Made by a program: the position numbers and the translations under genes | In this document: piece after piece, positions 44,559 to 54,500 of the stretch | Layout: each line of letters opens with the position of its first letter | Numbering within the stretch: the stretch's first letter is position 1 | The notes under the pieces: generated by a model | Told to the model about the DNA's origin: nothing | Database searches by the model: none | What the model saw: only the letters and a program-made list of their open reading frames with translations | Assembly (NCBI RefSeq): GCF_000305935.1 | Contig: NC_018870.1 | Span: 1,668,001-1,732,000 of the forward strand | DNA: 64,000 nt | Direction: 5' to 3' | From: Thermacetogenium phaeum DSM 12270 | Lineage (GTDB): Bacteria > Bacillota > DSM-12270 > Thermacetogeniales > Thermacetogeniaceae

Positions 44559-46175
44559 TCAATTGTTTTTACTAAAAGTGTTGCGCACTATAGAACACGC
44601 ATCCGAAAGCTCGGTCAAAAAACCGCCTGCCCTGAGCATCTCGGCTAACCAGGAACCCTTCGCCGGCAGGACAGAACTGTTGGCAGGTAATCCACTCCAG
44701 TTTAAGGCTCCTATAAGTTCCTTTCCTTCAATAGCAATCCCATAATGGTAATAAAGTCGCCTCAGAAATTCATCATAAGTACACCGTTCACCCGGCCTCA
44801 AAAGTACCAAGACCAGATAGCGCAAAATCTTATCGGTCATAATAAACCTAGCGCCAGGCCCTTTCTTAGGCACGATCATTCCAAGCTTTTTTCCTAGAGA
44901 GAGAAACAGCTTGTGCCCATATTTAGTGTCTGCTTCTTTATAGAGCCTACTCTTCTCTTTACGAGGGTCACGGGCAGCATTCTTCTGTAATGCATCAGAC
45001 CGAAGAGATTTTTGGATAAGTCCCTGAATGAACTGCAAATTCCGCTGAGAAGCCAGGCGCAATTGTCGCGAAGATGAAGCCGGAGGTGAAAAGATCCAGG
45101 CATAGCCAAGAGCAGTATCATTCGTTGCACCGGTAAAGCCTCTTGCATATCGCAAGCTCTGGGCGCACAAACTACGCAGAACATGAAGGGCAAAACCAGT
45201 CATCAAAAGCTCCAGGCGCTCCACTGGGTCTAATACTGCCGCTAAAAGTCGATTGATTTCTACAGCAAACAGATAACCCTCTAGCCAACTCTCCTCAGGA
45301 CACCACTCACAAACCAGAGCTTCAGTCTTCTCGTCGGTCAGTTCATGCGTTTCTCTGTCGAGCAGCTCTAGATAATCAACCAGGCGCTCAAAAGCAGCCG
45401 TGTACCGACCGCTCAGCTCCTTCAGCCCTTCCTGCAGCGACCGGTGCAGCTTAGATAGGTTGGATTCATCAGAACAAAACCCCAATGATTTTGCAATATC
45501 TTCTATTGCCGCTTGCCTGTTTGCAAAAACATTGCACAGCTGCAAGTATAGTAGTTCGCCACCTCTTGAGAGGAAGTCTCGTTTTTTAGTACTGTAAAAT
45601 TTGTTAAAATCTTTTATAGTATCATGCCAACTAAGAACAGATTGTTTTTTTGCAACAGTTTCATTCCATATTGTTTCCTGCGTAAGAAGATGGGCTGATA
45701 CAGGGTAAAAAGTCTGGGCACACCAGGTCCTGTTAAATCCTGCCCCCTGAAAACCACGCAACAAATCCTCTATCCAATCCTTCACCTCTTCAATAGTGCA
45801 ACCGCTTACTTTTATATTTTTTCCCAGCTCATTTATTAAGTTTTCATAGTGTTTCTTGTGAATATAGTGTCTGGAGTCAACCCGGGAAATGCCAAGAAAT
45901 GCCAGAAGTTTCAGGTTCAGCTTTATAGGGGGTTTATAGAACAGTTTAGCATCAGGGGTGTCGTACCATTTCCGAAGTTCTTCAAGCGAAGGAAGAGGAG
46001 ACTCGATTGTTTCGCCGTTACCGATCCGTTTATCCGAAAAGACAACGGCCAGAAATTCGGCCAAGTATTCCACAATTGTTTGTTCATTGGAAAATCGCTT
46101 ACCAAATAACCTGATAGCAGGATTGTAATCACCAGCAACATCTTTGATGTGAGGAAAAGGCACCGGTAAACTCAC
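44559..46175 (-). CDS. Unknown protein between kinase and HerA genes of the defence operon
   Basis: 538 residues, soluble, mostly helical. I recognise no catalytic motif. Its C-terminus (TYDEFLRRLYYHYGIAIEGKE) looks like a small DNA-binding or interaction domain. The GTG start overlaps the kinase stop by four bases (GTGA) with GGAGGTG five bases upstream, so the two proteins are probably made in fixed ratio. The position between a kinase and a HerA ATPase corresponds to DptG in Dnd restriction operons or MAD7 in MADS (gene order only). A partner or adaptor for the HerA protein is the working guess. Confidence 0.7.
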   Translation of the reverse strand: MSLPVPFPHIKDVAGDYNPAIRLFGKRFSNEQTIVEYLAEFLAVVFSDKRIGNGETIESPLPSLEELRKWYDTPDAKLFYKPPIKLNLKLLAFLGISRVDSRHYIHKKHYENLINELGKNIKVSGCTIEEVKDWIEDLLRGFQGAGFNRTWCAQTFYPVSAHLLTQETIWNETVAKKQSVLSWHDTIKDFNKFYSTKKRDFLSRGGELLYLQLCNVFANRQAAIEDIAKSLGFCSDESNLSKLHRSLQEGLKELSGRYTAAFERLVDYLELLDRETHELTDEKTEALVCEWCPEESWLEGYLFAVEINRLLAAVLDPVERLELLMTGFALHVLRSLCAQSLRYARGFTGATNDTALGYAWIFSPPASSSRQLRLASQRNLQFIQGLIQKSLRSDALQKNAARDPRKEKSRLYKEADTKYGHKLFLSLGKKLGMIVPKKGPGARFIMTDKILRYLVLVLLRPGERCTYDEFLRRLYYHYGIAIEGKELIGALNWSGLPANSSVLPAKGSWLAEMLRAGGFLTELSDACSIVRNTFSKNN

Positions 46176-49100
46176 ATGAACACCTCCAGCGAACTGTCAG
46201 AAACAATAATCTTCATCACCCGAAACGTACGGTCGGGGCCAATCCGTAACAATCTCAAATACCGATCCTCATCTTGCTCCGGCCGTTGGCCGGTATGATA
46301 AATATTCATCAGGTCCCCCTTAAACCGCTCTAGACGATCAGTGTAATTAGCAGAGAGTTCTTCCACTACATCACCTTCATATCTACGTGCCACATAATCA
46401 AGGAAAGGCAAGTCAAGGTTCATTTCTGCGAGCCTATCACCTTGCCGGTAACGCAGGCAAAATATTCCGCTGCGGTCTTTCCCTATCTGGTATCTTTGTT
46501 TTACAGCCAGCGCAAAATCTTCTGCTCGCAAAACTGCCAGTATCAGCTGTGTTTTAGAAGATCCTTCGCGCCGTTTTAAAGTTATGTAAATATCCTTTTC
46601 CTGCCAACTCTCCTCCGGCAGACGCGCTCCTATAAAATATTCTTGCAATACTTGGAGGATCCGGTAGCGATAGCTCCGTTCCAATAGCGGCGATATCTCA
46701 TTTCCCGCCGTAAATTCCAGAAATCTCATCAACATCGGTGAACGCAGAAAGTTGGACACATATTTCTTCTCCCCAATTTCATCAAGTTTGGCAAAGAAAT
46801 AGACAAGACGGCGCATCTGTCGGCGCGCAGCAGGACCATCTTTAGCAACTTCATCTGCCAATTTTTGATATATATTTTTAGCTTCCCCCGTGAGGGGTAG
46901 AGGGGGTCCCCCTTCTACCCAGACCTTTCTTTCAAATGAGGGGTCAAGAACAACTCCAAACTCCGCCTCCCGGATCCGCCGCACCGGCAACAGCTGCATA
47001 GCTTCAGGGACTGTATCAATGCCATCATCCCCAAAAAACCTGTTAAAGAAAAGAGAACCTAACAATAGATCCTGGAGAGCGGTGTAAGACATTTCGGCAA
47101 TCCGAGGGCAGTCTATTCCGGTAGTAATGGCGTATGCCAGATGTCCGGTCATCTGCCGCATGGTAAGACGGACATTATATTCATATAGGCGCCTGTAGAG
47201 AAGCATGATCCGTTTGGAAACCACATCAAGATTTTCCTGGAGAAGTTTCACATTTCTGTAGATAGGGCAATAATCTCTATATTGACATGTTTTATTCGGA
47301 AGCCAGTTCCCGGGGTCCAACATGCGCCTAAAAACATCGCACGCAGTATCTATACTGTCCATCCTACCGATGTTTACCACTAAAAAACATCCGTTGAGTA
47401 TATGTTGTGGAACATCTGCTTCTAGAGCCTCTAGAAGCTCGCTTTCATCGATAACCATTCCCTCTATTTTCAGTTTCTTGTAGCTTTCCAGCAAAGTGCC
47501 GGTATTAGAAACGATGAGATAACTGTCCGTCTTGTTTTCCAGGGCCTCTGCCAAAACCCGAGAGCGCTCCTCTTCTGGTAACTCGCTCATATCTTTAACT
47601 ATCATCAGGTTAAGCTCGTCGATTTTTTCTTTCGATTTCAGCTGTTGAAACTTCCCCGTTAGCTTCCAGATGATCGCCCCAGCAGTAGTTGTTTTGCCAT
47701 CACCAGCATTGCCGGTAAGGATAACATTGTTACGCTCGCAAACCAGTTGTTCGTAAATATAATCAATCAGCGGATTATTAACAAATATTCTCTCAAAGTA
47801 AGTATTCCCGAATTGGGATTCTGCAGTAGCATTTTCGTTATAAGCGGACGCATTAGAAAGTGAATTAAGGTAAGCGACAAAGGGGTTTATACTCACGGGC
47901 AGCAATTGTGCTCCGACTTCTTCAGTTTTTTCAACTTCCGGCTTTATTTCTTCCTGCAATTTACTGCATTCAATGAATGCTTCTCTCATTTCTTTTATTG
48001 TGGCAAATCGCTCGCTGGCTTGCGTTGCTACAGCCTTCAACAGCCATGGTATATATCTTTGTATGTCATCTTCTAGAGCCTCAGGTATCTGCGGTTTATC
48101 ACCGATTACCGGATTATTATAAGGCTTTGTACCAAAAAGCCACTCCCATAATGTAACTCCCAGTGCAAAAAGGTCACCGCCTACTGAGAACTCCATATCC
48201 GTCCCTCTTATGCTGTCAGGCGGTACATACCCCACAGTGCCCTGGAAAACATCAACCCTGGGCTCACCGGCAATCCCACAATCTATCAGAACTGCTTTCC
48301 TGTCCTTCGTAATTAATATGTTATCCGGCTTGACGTCACTGTGAAGCAGTGGCTGAGGATTTCCTTCTTCATCTCTATGTTCATGGAAATCCTCCAGAGC
48401 ATCCATCAGGCAAAGTGCAACGGTCCGGAAGGTCTCAATATCCGGCCCTTCATGCCGGTCGATTTTGTTCCGCAGGGATTCCCCTTCAATGTACTCCAAT
48501 ACGATAAAGTAACGATCGTTCTTCCAATGCCCGATTCTGTCGTAACAATGAATAACATAAGCCGAATTGATCGCACTGGAGATCTCAGCTTCCTTAAGAA
48601 TCCTTTCCAGGGGAATTTCCTTGTTAAAAAGCTTCAGCACAACAAGCTGACCGCGAAGAGTCCTCGCTTTGTAAATCTGTGCTTCTGCTCCTATACCAAT
48701 TCGTTCAATGATTTCATAAACATCATACTGGTCACCGCTTTGCAACTCAGGATTAACGTTTCCCGGTTCAGCACTTTTCAGGCCTTCTTCTTTATCTAAA
48801 CTGAATGCGGCAATAATCTTGTCGGCGTCTTTCAAGCGCCCTACCCTGTCGGCAACTATCATACCTTCGATAGTCTCAATGGTCCTAGCCGAAACTCCAG
48901 AATCTGCTAGCTTCTGGAGCAACTGTTTACTTAAAACTCCACCTTGTGCCGCGAACTCCCTCACACTGGCAAAAGGCTTAACACCTGTCAGCATTTCATA
49001 AGCAATAACTCCTAAGCTGAAGTAGTCAGTGCCTTCATCAATGTCTTCGCCTGCAAGTACCTCCGGTGCAATGTAACCATCATCCTTTAGCTTTGAAACA

Positions 49101-50680
49101 TCTGGAATAACAGTAATACGGTTGTCCTCAATTTGATATACAAGATCAAAATTCATCAATTTAGGAATGTCGTTCATCATCAGAATGTTTTCCGGTTTTA
49201 CCGCGCGGTGAATTAGATCAAGCCGGTGCGCCTCACTGAGAGCATGAGCTATGCTGCGGCATATCCCCAACGCCTCATCGATAGGAAAAGGACCTCTGTG
49301 CCTACGAATAAGATCCCGCAGCGTCCCTGTGTTCGACCAATCAGATATTTCGATGATATCCCCGTCCTCGTTTTTAATCACAGAAACTTTAAGGATGTGG
49401 GGATGATCTCCAATTTGAGAAACAGCATTTAAAGTGTTATAAGCCTTTCTAAGAAAACGTTCTTTCCCCTCAGCATTCGCGTATGCGGGTGTACGAAAGA
49501 TGCGAAAACGATGCAAACCCCTTGCAGGTGCGTTAATCGGCCTTGCAACAAGTTCAATGCATTCGGGGCTCTGGGATATATATTCTACGGTTTCATAGCC
49601 GGGAACGGTATACTTTATGCTTTGTCTGGGAGTATTAAGTTTATGAATATAATTAATAATGGCTTCTATTTGTTGGTCTTCAAGTAAGTGACCCTGTAAT
49701 GATTCCCTTCTCTTCAAATAAGAGATAAAGTCGGAAATGGAAGCAAAGGTAAGATTATGTGTGTTTTGTTCAGCAGCAAGTCCTGGAGAGTTAGCACCTT
49801 CAACAGTGCTCTCGGGGTTTGTAAAGACTACAACGGATTCTATCCATAGATCAGGGTAAGTCTTAAAGCGATGCTGGTAAATCCCTTTCAACACTTTGCA
49901 TTTGAAGCTGTTGTTTTTATGTGGATCGGTTCTGTAATGGGTACCGTTGATTTCCCAATTATACGGGGCGATTCGGATATGACCAGACCAGTGTTTGAGC
50001 TCGACAACGTATATACCTGAACGAGAGACCAAAACTATGTCATATTCGTAATAATTATTTGTTTGGTTGTCATATATCCAGATATTATTTAGAAGTTTAC
50101 CAATATTTTGGTTAGTAATTATGCTGTTTATAATGCTAATTGCAGATTGCTCATGCTTAAATAAGCTACTTTGTTCTTTTACTATTATTCCTTTGCCATC
50201 CGTGGTATTAGCTGAACTAATGTGGTATTGATGGCTACTCATTTTACAAATTAAATCAATTAATTTTTCTTTAAAATTTGTTCGTTCCTGTGCAATTAGC
50301 ATCAGCTGATATAACTTTTCATCTAGATACCCATAATCCACAGTTTCTATTAATCTCTTTTTTGTCAGTCTGGTATTTTCGTATATTTTATATATTGACT
50401 CTTTTCCTTCTTTAATTTGTAGGTGCCAAATGCCATCACTTTGCAGATGATAAAAGGGATATTCTAATTTCTTTTTGTACTGTTCCATATCTGGGAAAAA
50501 AATATCAAAGTAAGATAAATAAATTGGTTCTATTTCATCGTAGGTGAACTTATTTTTGTGATTAGGTTTTTTTTCGAAAATAACAGCGATAGTTAAGAGG
50601 AACAGATATTTATGCGGATTCACCTCTGCCCCCCGTTTGTAAACTCTTAATCGATTCAATAGATCTTCTACCTCTAACAT
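46172..50680 (-). CDS. Sulfur-binding-domain / NERD nuclease / pseudokinase-kinase / P-loop ATPase fusion
   Basis: 1502 residues with five parts. Residues 1-150 match the ScoMcrA-type DNA sulfur-binding domain (NPHKYLFLL with His23-Lys24, and EYPFYHLQSDGIWHL with Tyr74-Pro75). Residues 175-325 are a NERD nuclease-like domain (YEYDIVLVSRSGIYVVELKHW; Asp214, Glu227, Lys229). Residues 355-625 are a kinase fold with HRA for HRD and NFD for DFG, so probably inactive. Residues 652-905 are a second kinase with Lys683, HSDVKPDN and IDCG, probably active. From about 960 comes a P-loop ATPase (LTGNAGDGKTTT). This resembles PglW/MAD6 kinases with an added sulfur reader. ATG 50680 has GAGGTG five bases upstream. 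Confidence 0.85.
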   Translation of the reverse strand: MLEVEDLLNRLRVYKRGAEVNPHKYLFLLTIAVIFEKKPNHKNKFTYDEIEPIYLSYFDIFFPDMEQYKKKLEYPFYHLQSDGIWHLQIKEGKESIYKIYENTRLTKKRLIETVDYGYLDEKLYQLMLIAQERTNFKEKLIDLICKMSSHQYHISSANTTDGKGIIVKEQSSLFKHEQSAISIINSIITNQNIGKLLNNIWIYDNQTNNYYEYDIVLVSRSGIYVVELKHWSGHIRIAPYNWEINGTHYRTDPHKNNSFKCKVLKGIYQHRFKTYPDLWIESVVVFTNPESTVEGANSPGLAAEQNTHNLTFASISDFISYLKRRESLQGHLLEDQQIEAIINYIHKLNTPRQSIKYTVPGYETVEYISQSPECIELVARPINAPARGLHRFRIFRTPAYANAEGKERFLRKAYNTLNAVSQIGDHPHILKVSVIKNEDGDIIEISDWSNTGTLRDLIRRHRGPFPIDEALGICRSIAHALSEAHRLDLIHRAVKPENILMMNDIPKLMNFDLVYQIEDNRITVIPDVSKLKDDGYIAPEVLAGEDIDEGTDYFSLGVIAYEMLTGVKPFASVREFAAQGGVLSKQLLQKLADSGVSARTIETIEGMIVADRVGRLKDADKIIAAFSLDKEEGLKSAEPGNVNPELQSGDQYDVYEIIERIGIGAEAQIYKARTLRGQLVVLKLFNKEIPLERILKEAEISSAINSAYVIHCYDRIGHWKNDRYFIVLEYIEGESLRNKIDRHEGPDIETFRTVALCLMDALEDFHEHRDEEGNPQPLLHSDVKPDNILITKDRKAVLIDCGIAGEPRVDVFQGTVGYVPPDSIRGTDMEFSVGGDLFALGVTLWEWLFGTKPYNNPVIGDKPQIPEALEDDIQRYIPWLLKAVATQASERFATIKEMREAFIECSKLQEEIKPEVEKTEEVGAQLLPVSINPFVAYLNSLSNASAYNENATAESQFGNTYFERIFVNNPLIDYIYEQLVCERNNVILTGNAGDGKTTTAGAIIWKLTGKFQQLKSKEKIDELNLMIVKDMSELPEEERSRVLAEALENKTDSYLIVSNTGTLLESYKKLKIEGMVIDESELLEALEADVPQHILNGCFLVVNIGRMDSIDTACDVFRRMLDPGNWLPNKTCQYRDYCPIYRNVKLLQENLDVVSKRIMLLYRRLYEYNVRLTMRQMTGHLAYAITTGIDCPRIAEMSYTALQDLLLGSLFFNRFFGDDGIDTVPEAMQLLPVRRIREAEFGVVLDPSFERKVWVEGGPPLPLTGEAKNIYQKLADEVAKDGPAARRQMRRLVYFFAKLDEIGEKKYVSNFLRSPMLMRFLEFTAGNEISPLLERSYRYRILQVLQEYFIGARLPEESWQEKDIYITLKRREGSSKTQLILAVLRAEDFALAVKQRYQIGKDRSGIFCLRYRQGDRLAEMNLDLPFLDYVARRYEGDVVEELSANYTDRLERFKGDLMNIYHTGQRPEQDEDRYLRLLRIGPDRTFRVMKIIVSDSSLEVFM

Positions 50681-50689
50681 TCTTTCACC

Positions 50690-51511
50690 TCATTTAAAAA
50701 CATCACACGCATTTAAACCGGTAAGAGGTATCTCTTCTATTAGTTGGGATAGTTTCTTAACAGCATTCTTTTCATATTGAGGTTTTTCTTTTAAAACATC
50801 CTCTAAAACATCCTCATCAATATCACGAAGGAATAGAGGTTTACCCCCTTTAATTCCTCTCCAAGTGTAAATCCTACCGTCAGAGTGGTTTTCCTCATAT
50901 TGACAAGCCTTTTCAAATTTATCTGGATGATATTTTTTTAAGGCTCTCCATTCAGCATCAGTTTGATAAAAGCAGAAATAGCATCCAGATCTCTTTCTCC
51001 ATTTACTATAATCTGGTAATCCTAGACCGGAAGTTTGTAATATGTTTAGTACATCTTCCAAAGTAATACTGTCCTCAACAAAGGGAAATCTAGGTTGAAT
51101 GTTTCCTTTTTTGTTACTATACCCTAGTCGATTTTCGTCTGCCCTGAGAGCTACATAACTATAAGTCCAATCATTACCAATATAATCTTCGTATGGTTTA
51201 AGCTTAAGTTGGCGGGTACACCATCTATTCTGTGGTGATGGTAAAACACCCTTATAATACTTTAACCAGTAATCAAAATCTCGCTCGGATCTCAAAACAG
51301 TTATTTCAATATTCAGAACAGCCCGAATTCTTTCTATATACTCGTAAGTCTCCGGGAGTTCACACCCACTATCTGTAAAAACATATTCAATATCTAAATC
51401 CGGATATTTGTCGCGCATATAGACAGCTAATGCCGCGCTATCCTTGCCTCCCGATAGGGCAAGGATATGCCGTTCCTTTTTACCTTTATTCTGGATGCAG
51501 TTATTTGTCAT
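50690..51511 (-). CDS. PAPS-reductase-family (DndC/SspD-like) ATP pyrophosphatase
   Basis: About 273 residues. The PP-loop ILALSGGKDSAAL is near residue 20, then FTDSGCELPETY as in adenylyl-transferring N-type pyrophosphatases. Cysteines in RWCTRQLKLKP, GCYFCFYQ and KACQYEE could hold an iron-sulfur cluster, as in DndC. In Dnd and Ssp systems this protein activates DNA for sulfur insertion. Start chosen at ATG 51511 inside the end of the ATPase gene (coupled; stop of that gene at 51501). Visibly more AT-rich than the flanking genes. No separate DndA, DndD or DndE is present in the window, so the exact product is open. Confidence 0.85.
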   Translation of the reverse strand: MTNNCIQNKGKKERHILALSGGKDSAALAVYMRDKYPDLDIEYVFTDSGCELPETYEYIERIRAVLNIEITVLRSERDFDYWLKYYKGVLPSPQNRWCTRQLKLKPYEDYIGNDWTYSYVALRADENRLGYSNKKGNIQPRFPFVEDSITLEDVLNILQTSGLGLPDYSKWRKRSGCYFCFYQTDAEWRALKKYHPDKFEKACQYEENHSDGRIYTWRGIKGGKPLFLRDIDEDVLEDVLKEKPQYEKNAVKKLSQLIEEIPLTGLNACDVFK

Positions 51512-54500
51512 TTGAATCACTCTCAATAATTTTCTCTGCCAAAGCAGCGAGAATCACCCTAGCCTTTTCTACAGGAAGTGCCAGAATGGCACTCAATGTC
51601 TTCCGAAGCTCTGGATCCTGGCTCTGCCCAATATTAATGACCTCCCTTCTGATTTTACCGCCAGGCCTCATAATGCTGATCAGCCTGGTATTCTCTTTTA
51701 CAAAGTAACCATTAAGAGAAGCCAATGTTTCCAGCTGACAGATGCGGTGGGCATAGTCTCGTAGTTTTGCAGCAAATAGCATGAAATCCTCATCGTTCCA
51801 GGAGTCCATATGCTTTTTTACTACGATCCCAGCAACACCTCTTGCCCATTCGGCAGGATCTTGATAGTCTCTCGCCAGGACTTGGAGGACAGCCTTAAGT
51901 TCAGGCTCATCGCAGATGTCAACAAGTTGCATGGCTCGTTTTCGCTCGTTTTCATACAGATCTTGTAAGTTTTTGCCCCCAAAAACTTTCAGCATCATTT
52001 TCTGAACACGTTCATTAAGGGCCGGATATGCTTTGCCCAATTCCAAAAGTGCTGCTCTCAGTCTTCTTCGCAATTCATCCCGCCAATTGCTGTTATTTTC
52101 GGACTTTTCTTTAAAATCAATTCCAACGGCCCTAGGCAATTCTTCGAACAAGAGCTGCATCGGATCTACTGACCTTTGAATTGCCAAACGGACTTGTTGG
52201 GCTTCACGGGATACTTGCCTGGTGTTTCTAGCATACGCCGTTAGGCTGTTTATGAATTTTATTATGGGACCGACCACACCCAGCATTGTAGTATTGCGCA
52301 GTCCGCGATTCCCCCCGACCTGAGCATCCTTCAAGATGTGTCTATAAATATCAAAGACTTCCCGCTCTACGTTTTTGGAAACAAATCGCTTCAGAGTAAA
52401 TAAATCCGGGCGTTTGACCATCAGAGCCATTTCAGAAGCGGTCATATAGGGCCGATAAGAATTTTCTTGAAAAACGGCGATCTCCTCGGATTTGACAATA
52501 AGATATAAGCAGATATAAATAGGAGCCGGTCCCTGCCTCATACCGAAGGGCGGTTCGTGCAGAATATCGAGAATTTCGGCAACGCTTATCCCTTCGTCAC
52601 CAGCAGCGGCTATACATTCATCCAGCTTATCCCATAAATATTTCAACGAGGGATCGTTACCTTCTAAAGAACAACGCCAACAACCTGTCTCTTCATCCAT
52701 AACATGCAACCCTTTTGCCAAAAGCAGAGATCTGTATACAGCTACCTCAGGGCCATACCCTTCTAATCCAAGCTGCTCTTCCTCGGCACTTGTTACCATT
52801 GCCTCAACAAGTTCCCGCCGGGCCCTTGCAGCAGCGCTTGATAATTTTTCATAACTGATCATCTCATTACCTATATATGGGCATTTCCAATAAAATCGGT
52901 CGCATAGGTCAGAAAGCTTGGAAGAGAGTTCTCTAGCGTCCCGCACCTCCACCCGCTTTCCCTCTGAATACCAGAGCACATTCTCAGAGCCGGGGAGATA
53001 AAGCCTGGCTAGGTGCTCGCGAAACTGCTGCTCTGCAGCCTTGATGCGAAACTTAACCTCTTTTCTCGCCACACCATCGTGAGCGAGTTCATGGCTTTCC
53101 TCCAGCACTAAGCGGGCAGCGATTACTTCCAAAGCAAGCTCATGAAGAGTCGTCCTGGAAGAAACATATGCCATTATAAGCGGCCGACCATCCCGGCATG
53201 TTTTCGGGACAACAGCCGGCTCTTTAAGGGTTCCGAAACAATAGAGAAAGAGCCCATCATAACCATTTTGAGGAGTTAGATCATCCGACAGCGATTCCAC
53301 ATCCAACCAGCGCCGTTCGAAGCGCCTGACGGTTCCAGTTTTGTAAGCATGGCGAGAAGCAACAACCGGAGAAAGTGGTAAATATTCCTGCAGAAGCGCC
53401 TCAAGCGACCCAATAGAAAGCCTTGCCTTCTTTTCCCGAATCGCTCCGTATACATCAAAATCAGAGCCTTCCCAAAGTCGGTACTCCCCAGCGTATTCTC
53501 TGTACAGAAGAATGCCTCTTTTAACCAAATTTTTAATCGACAACGTAACAGCATCTCTATCTGTGCCTTGTGAGTATCTCATAACAGTATAGATAATATG
53601 TAGATCAGCTTTGATGCCAAGGGTTCCCGACAAAAGGTTAAGCACTCCGACGGTTTTTAAAATGGCATGATCCTGTAATGAAAGGTAGCCGGCGTTTTCA
53701 ATTATGTCATAAATCTCTATCCACCTTTGGGATTCAGCGCGGTTGCTATAAACGGTAGTGCTAATACTGAAAAAGTAGTCATAAAGATAGTCAAGTCCTA
53801 AAGCAGGCAATCTTTCCTGAGCGGTGAATTCAGTCTTTTCCAGGTATGCAGGCAACGCATTCGTTTGTCCGCTACACATGAATGAAAGGAGCGTCCGATC
53901 ATTTTGGGCAAAGCGACGGCATAGTTCAATCAAGGCAACGGCAGTTAAAGGATGAAGAGGATACAGGCTTGCAATGGTATCTTCATCAAAATTATTCTTA
54001 TAGGGTATATTAATTTTATTAATAAGCTGAGACGCTTCTCTTGCCCATTGCTTTATGCGATCCTTGACTATCTTGTCATTATTTTGTTTTAATGCCTTGC
54101 GCATCAAGTAAAGCATCTGGGGTGCCGGTTCCACGAAGGAGATATCCTCAAAACGCCCCTGGACCTTGCTCCATTCCTGCCTCTGAGCTGTAGATAATCC
54201 AAAAACATATTCGTCAAAGGCCTGATGCAGGCAGACCCAGATGTAAACCGAATCCGCTTCTGCTAACTGCTGCAAGATGAAAATATCACCTTGATCATGA
54301 TAATGCGACATATAATCCAAATTTTTGCCAAATTCGTCTATCACTATAAGTAAGGGCCTTTTAACAGATTGTTGGATATCCATGAAGGCGGTAAAAAGCT
54401 TATGAGAATCTATAAATCTCTCACTTTGAAACGCTTTCAATTTAGAAAGATGTTCGGCAGTATCAGATATTCCAAAAGCCATTAGCGCCTGCTCCAGCCC

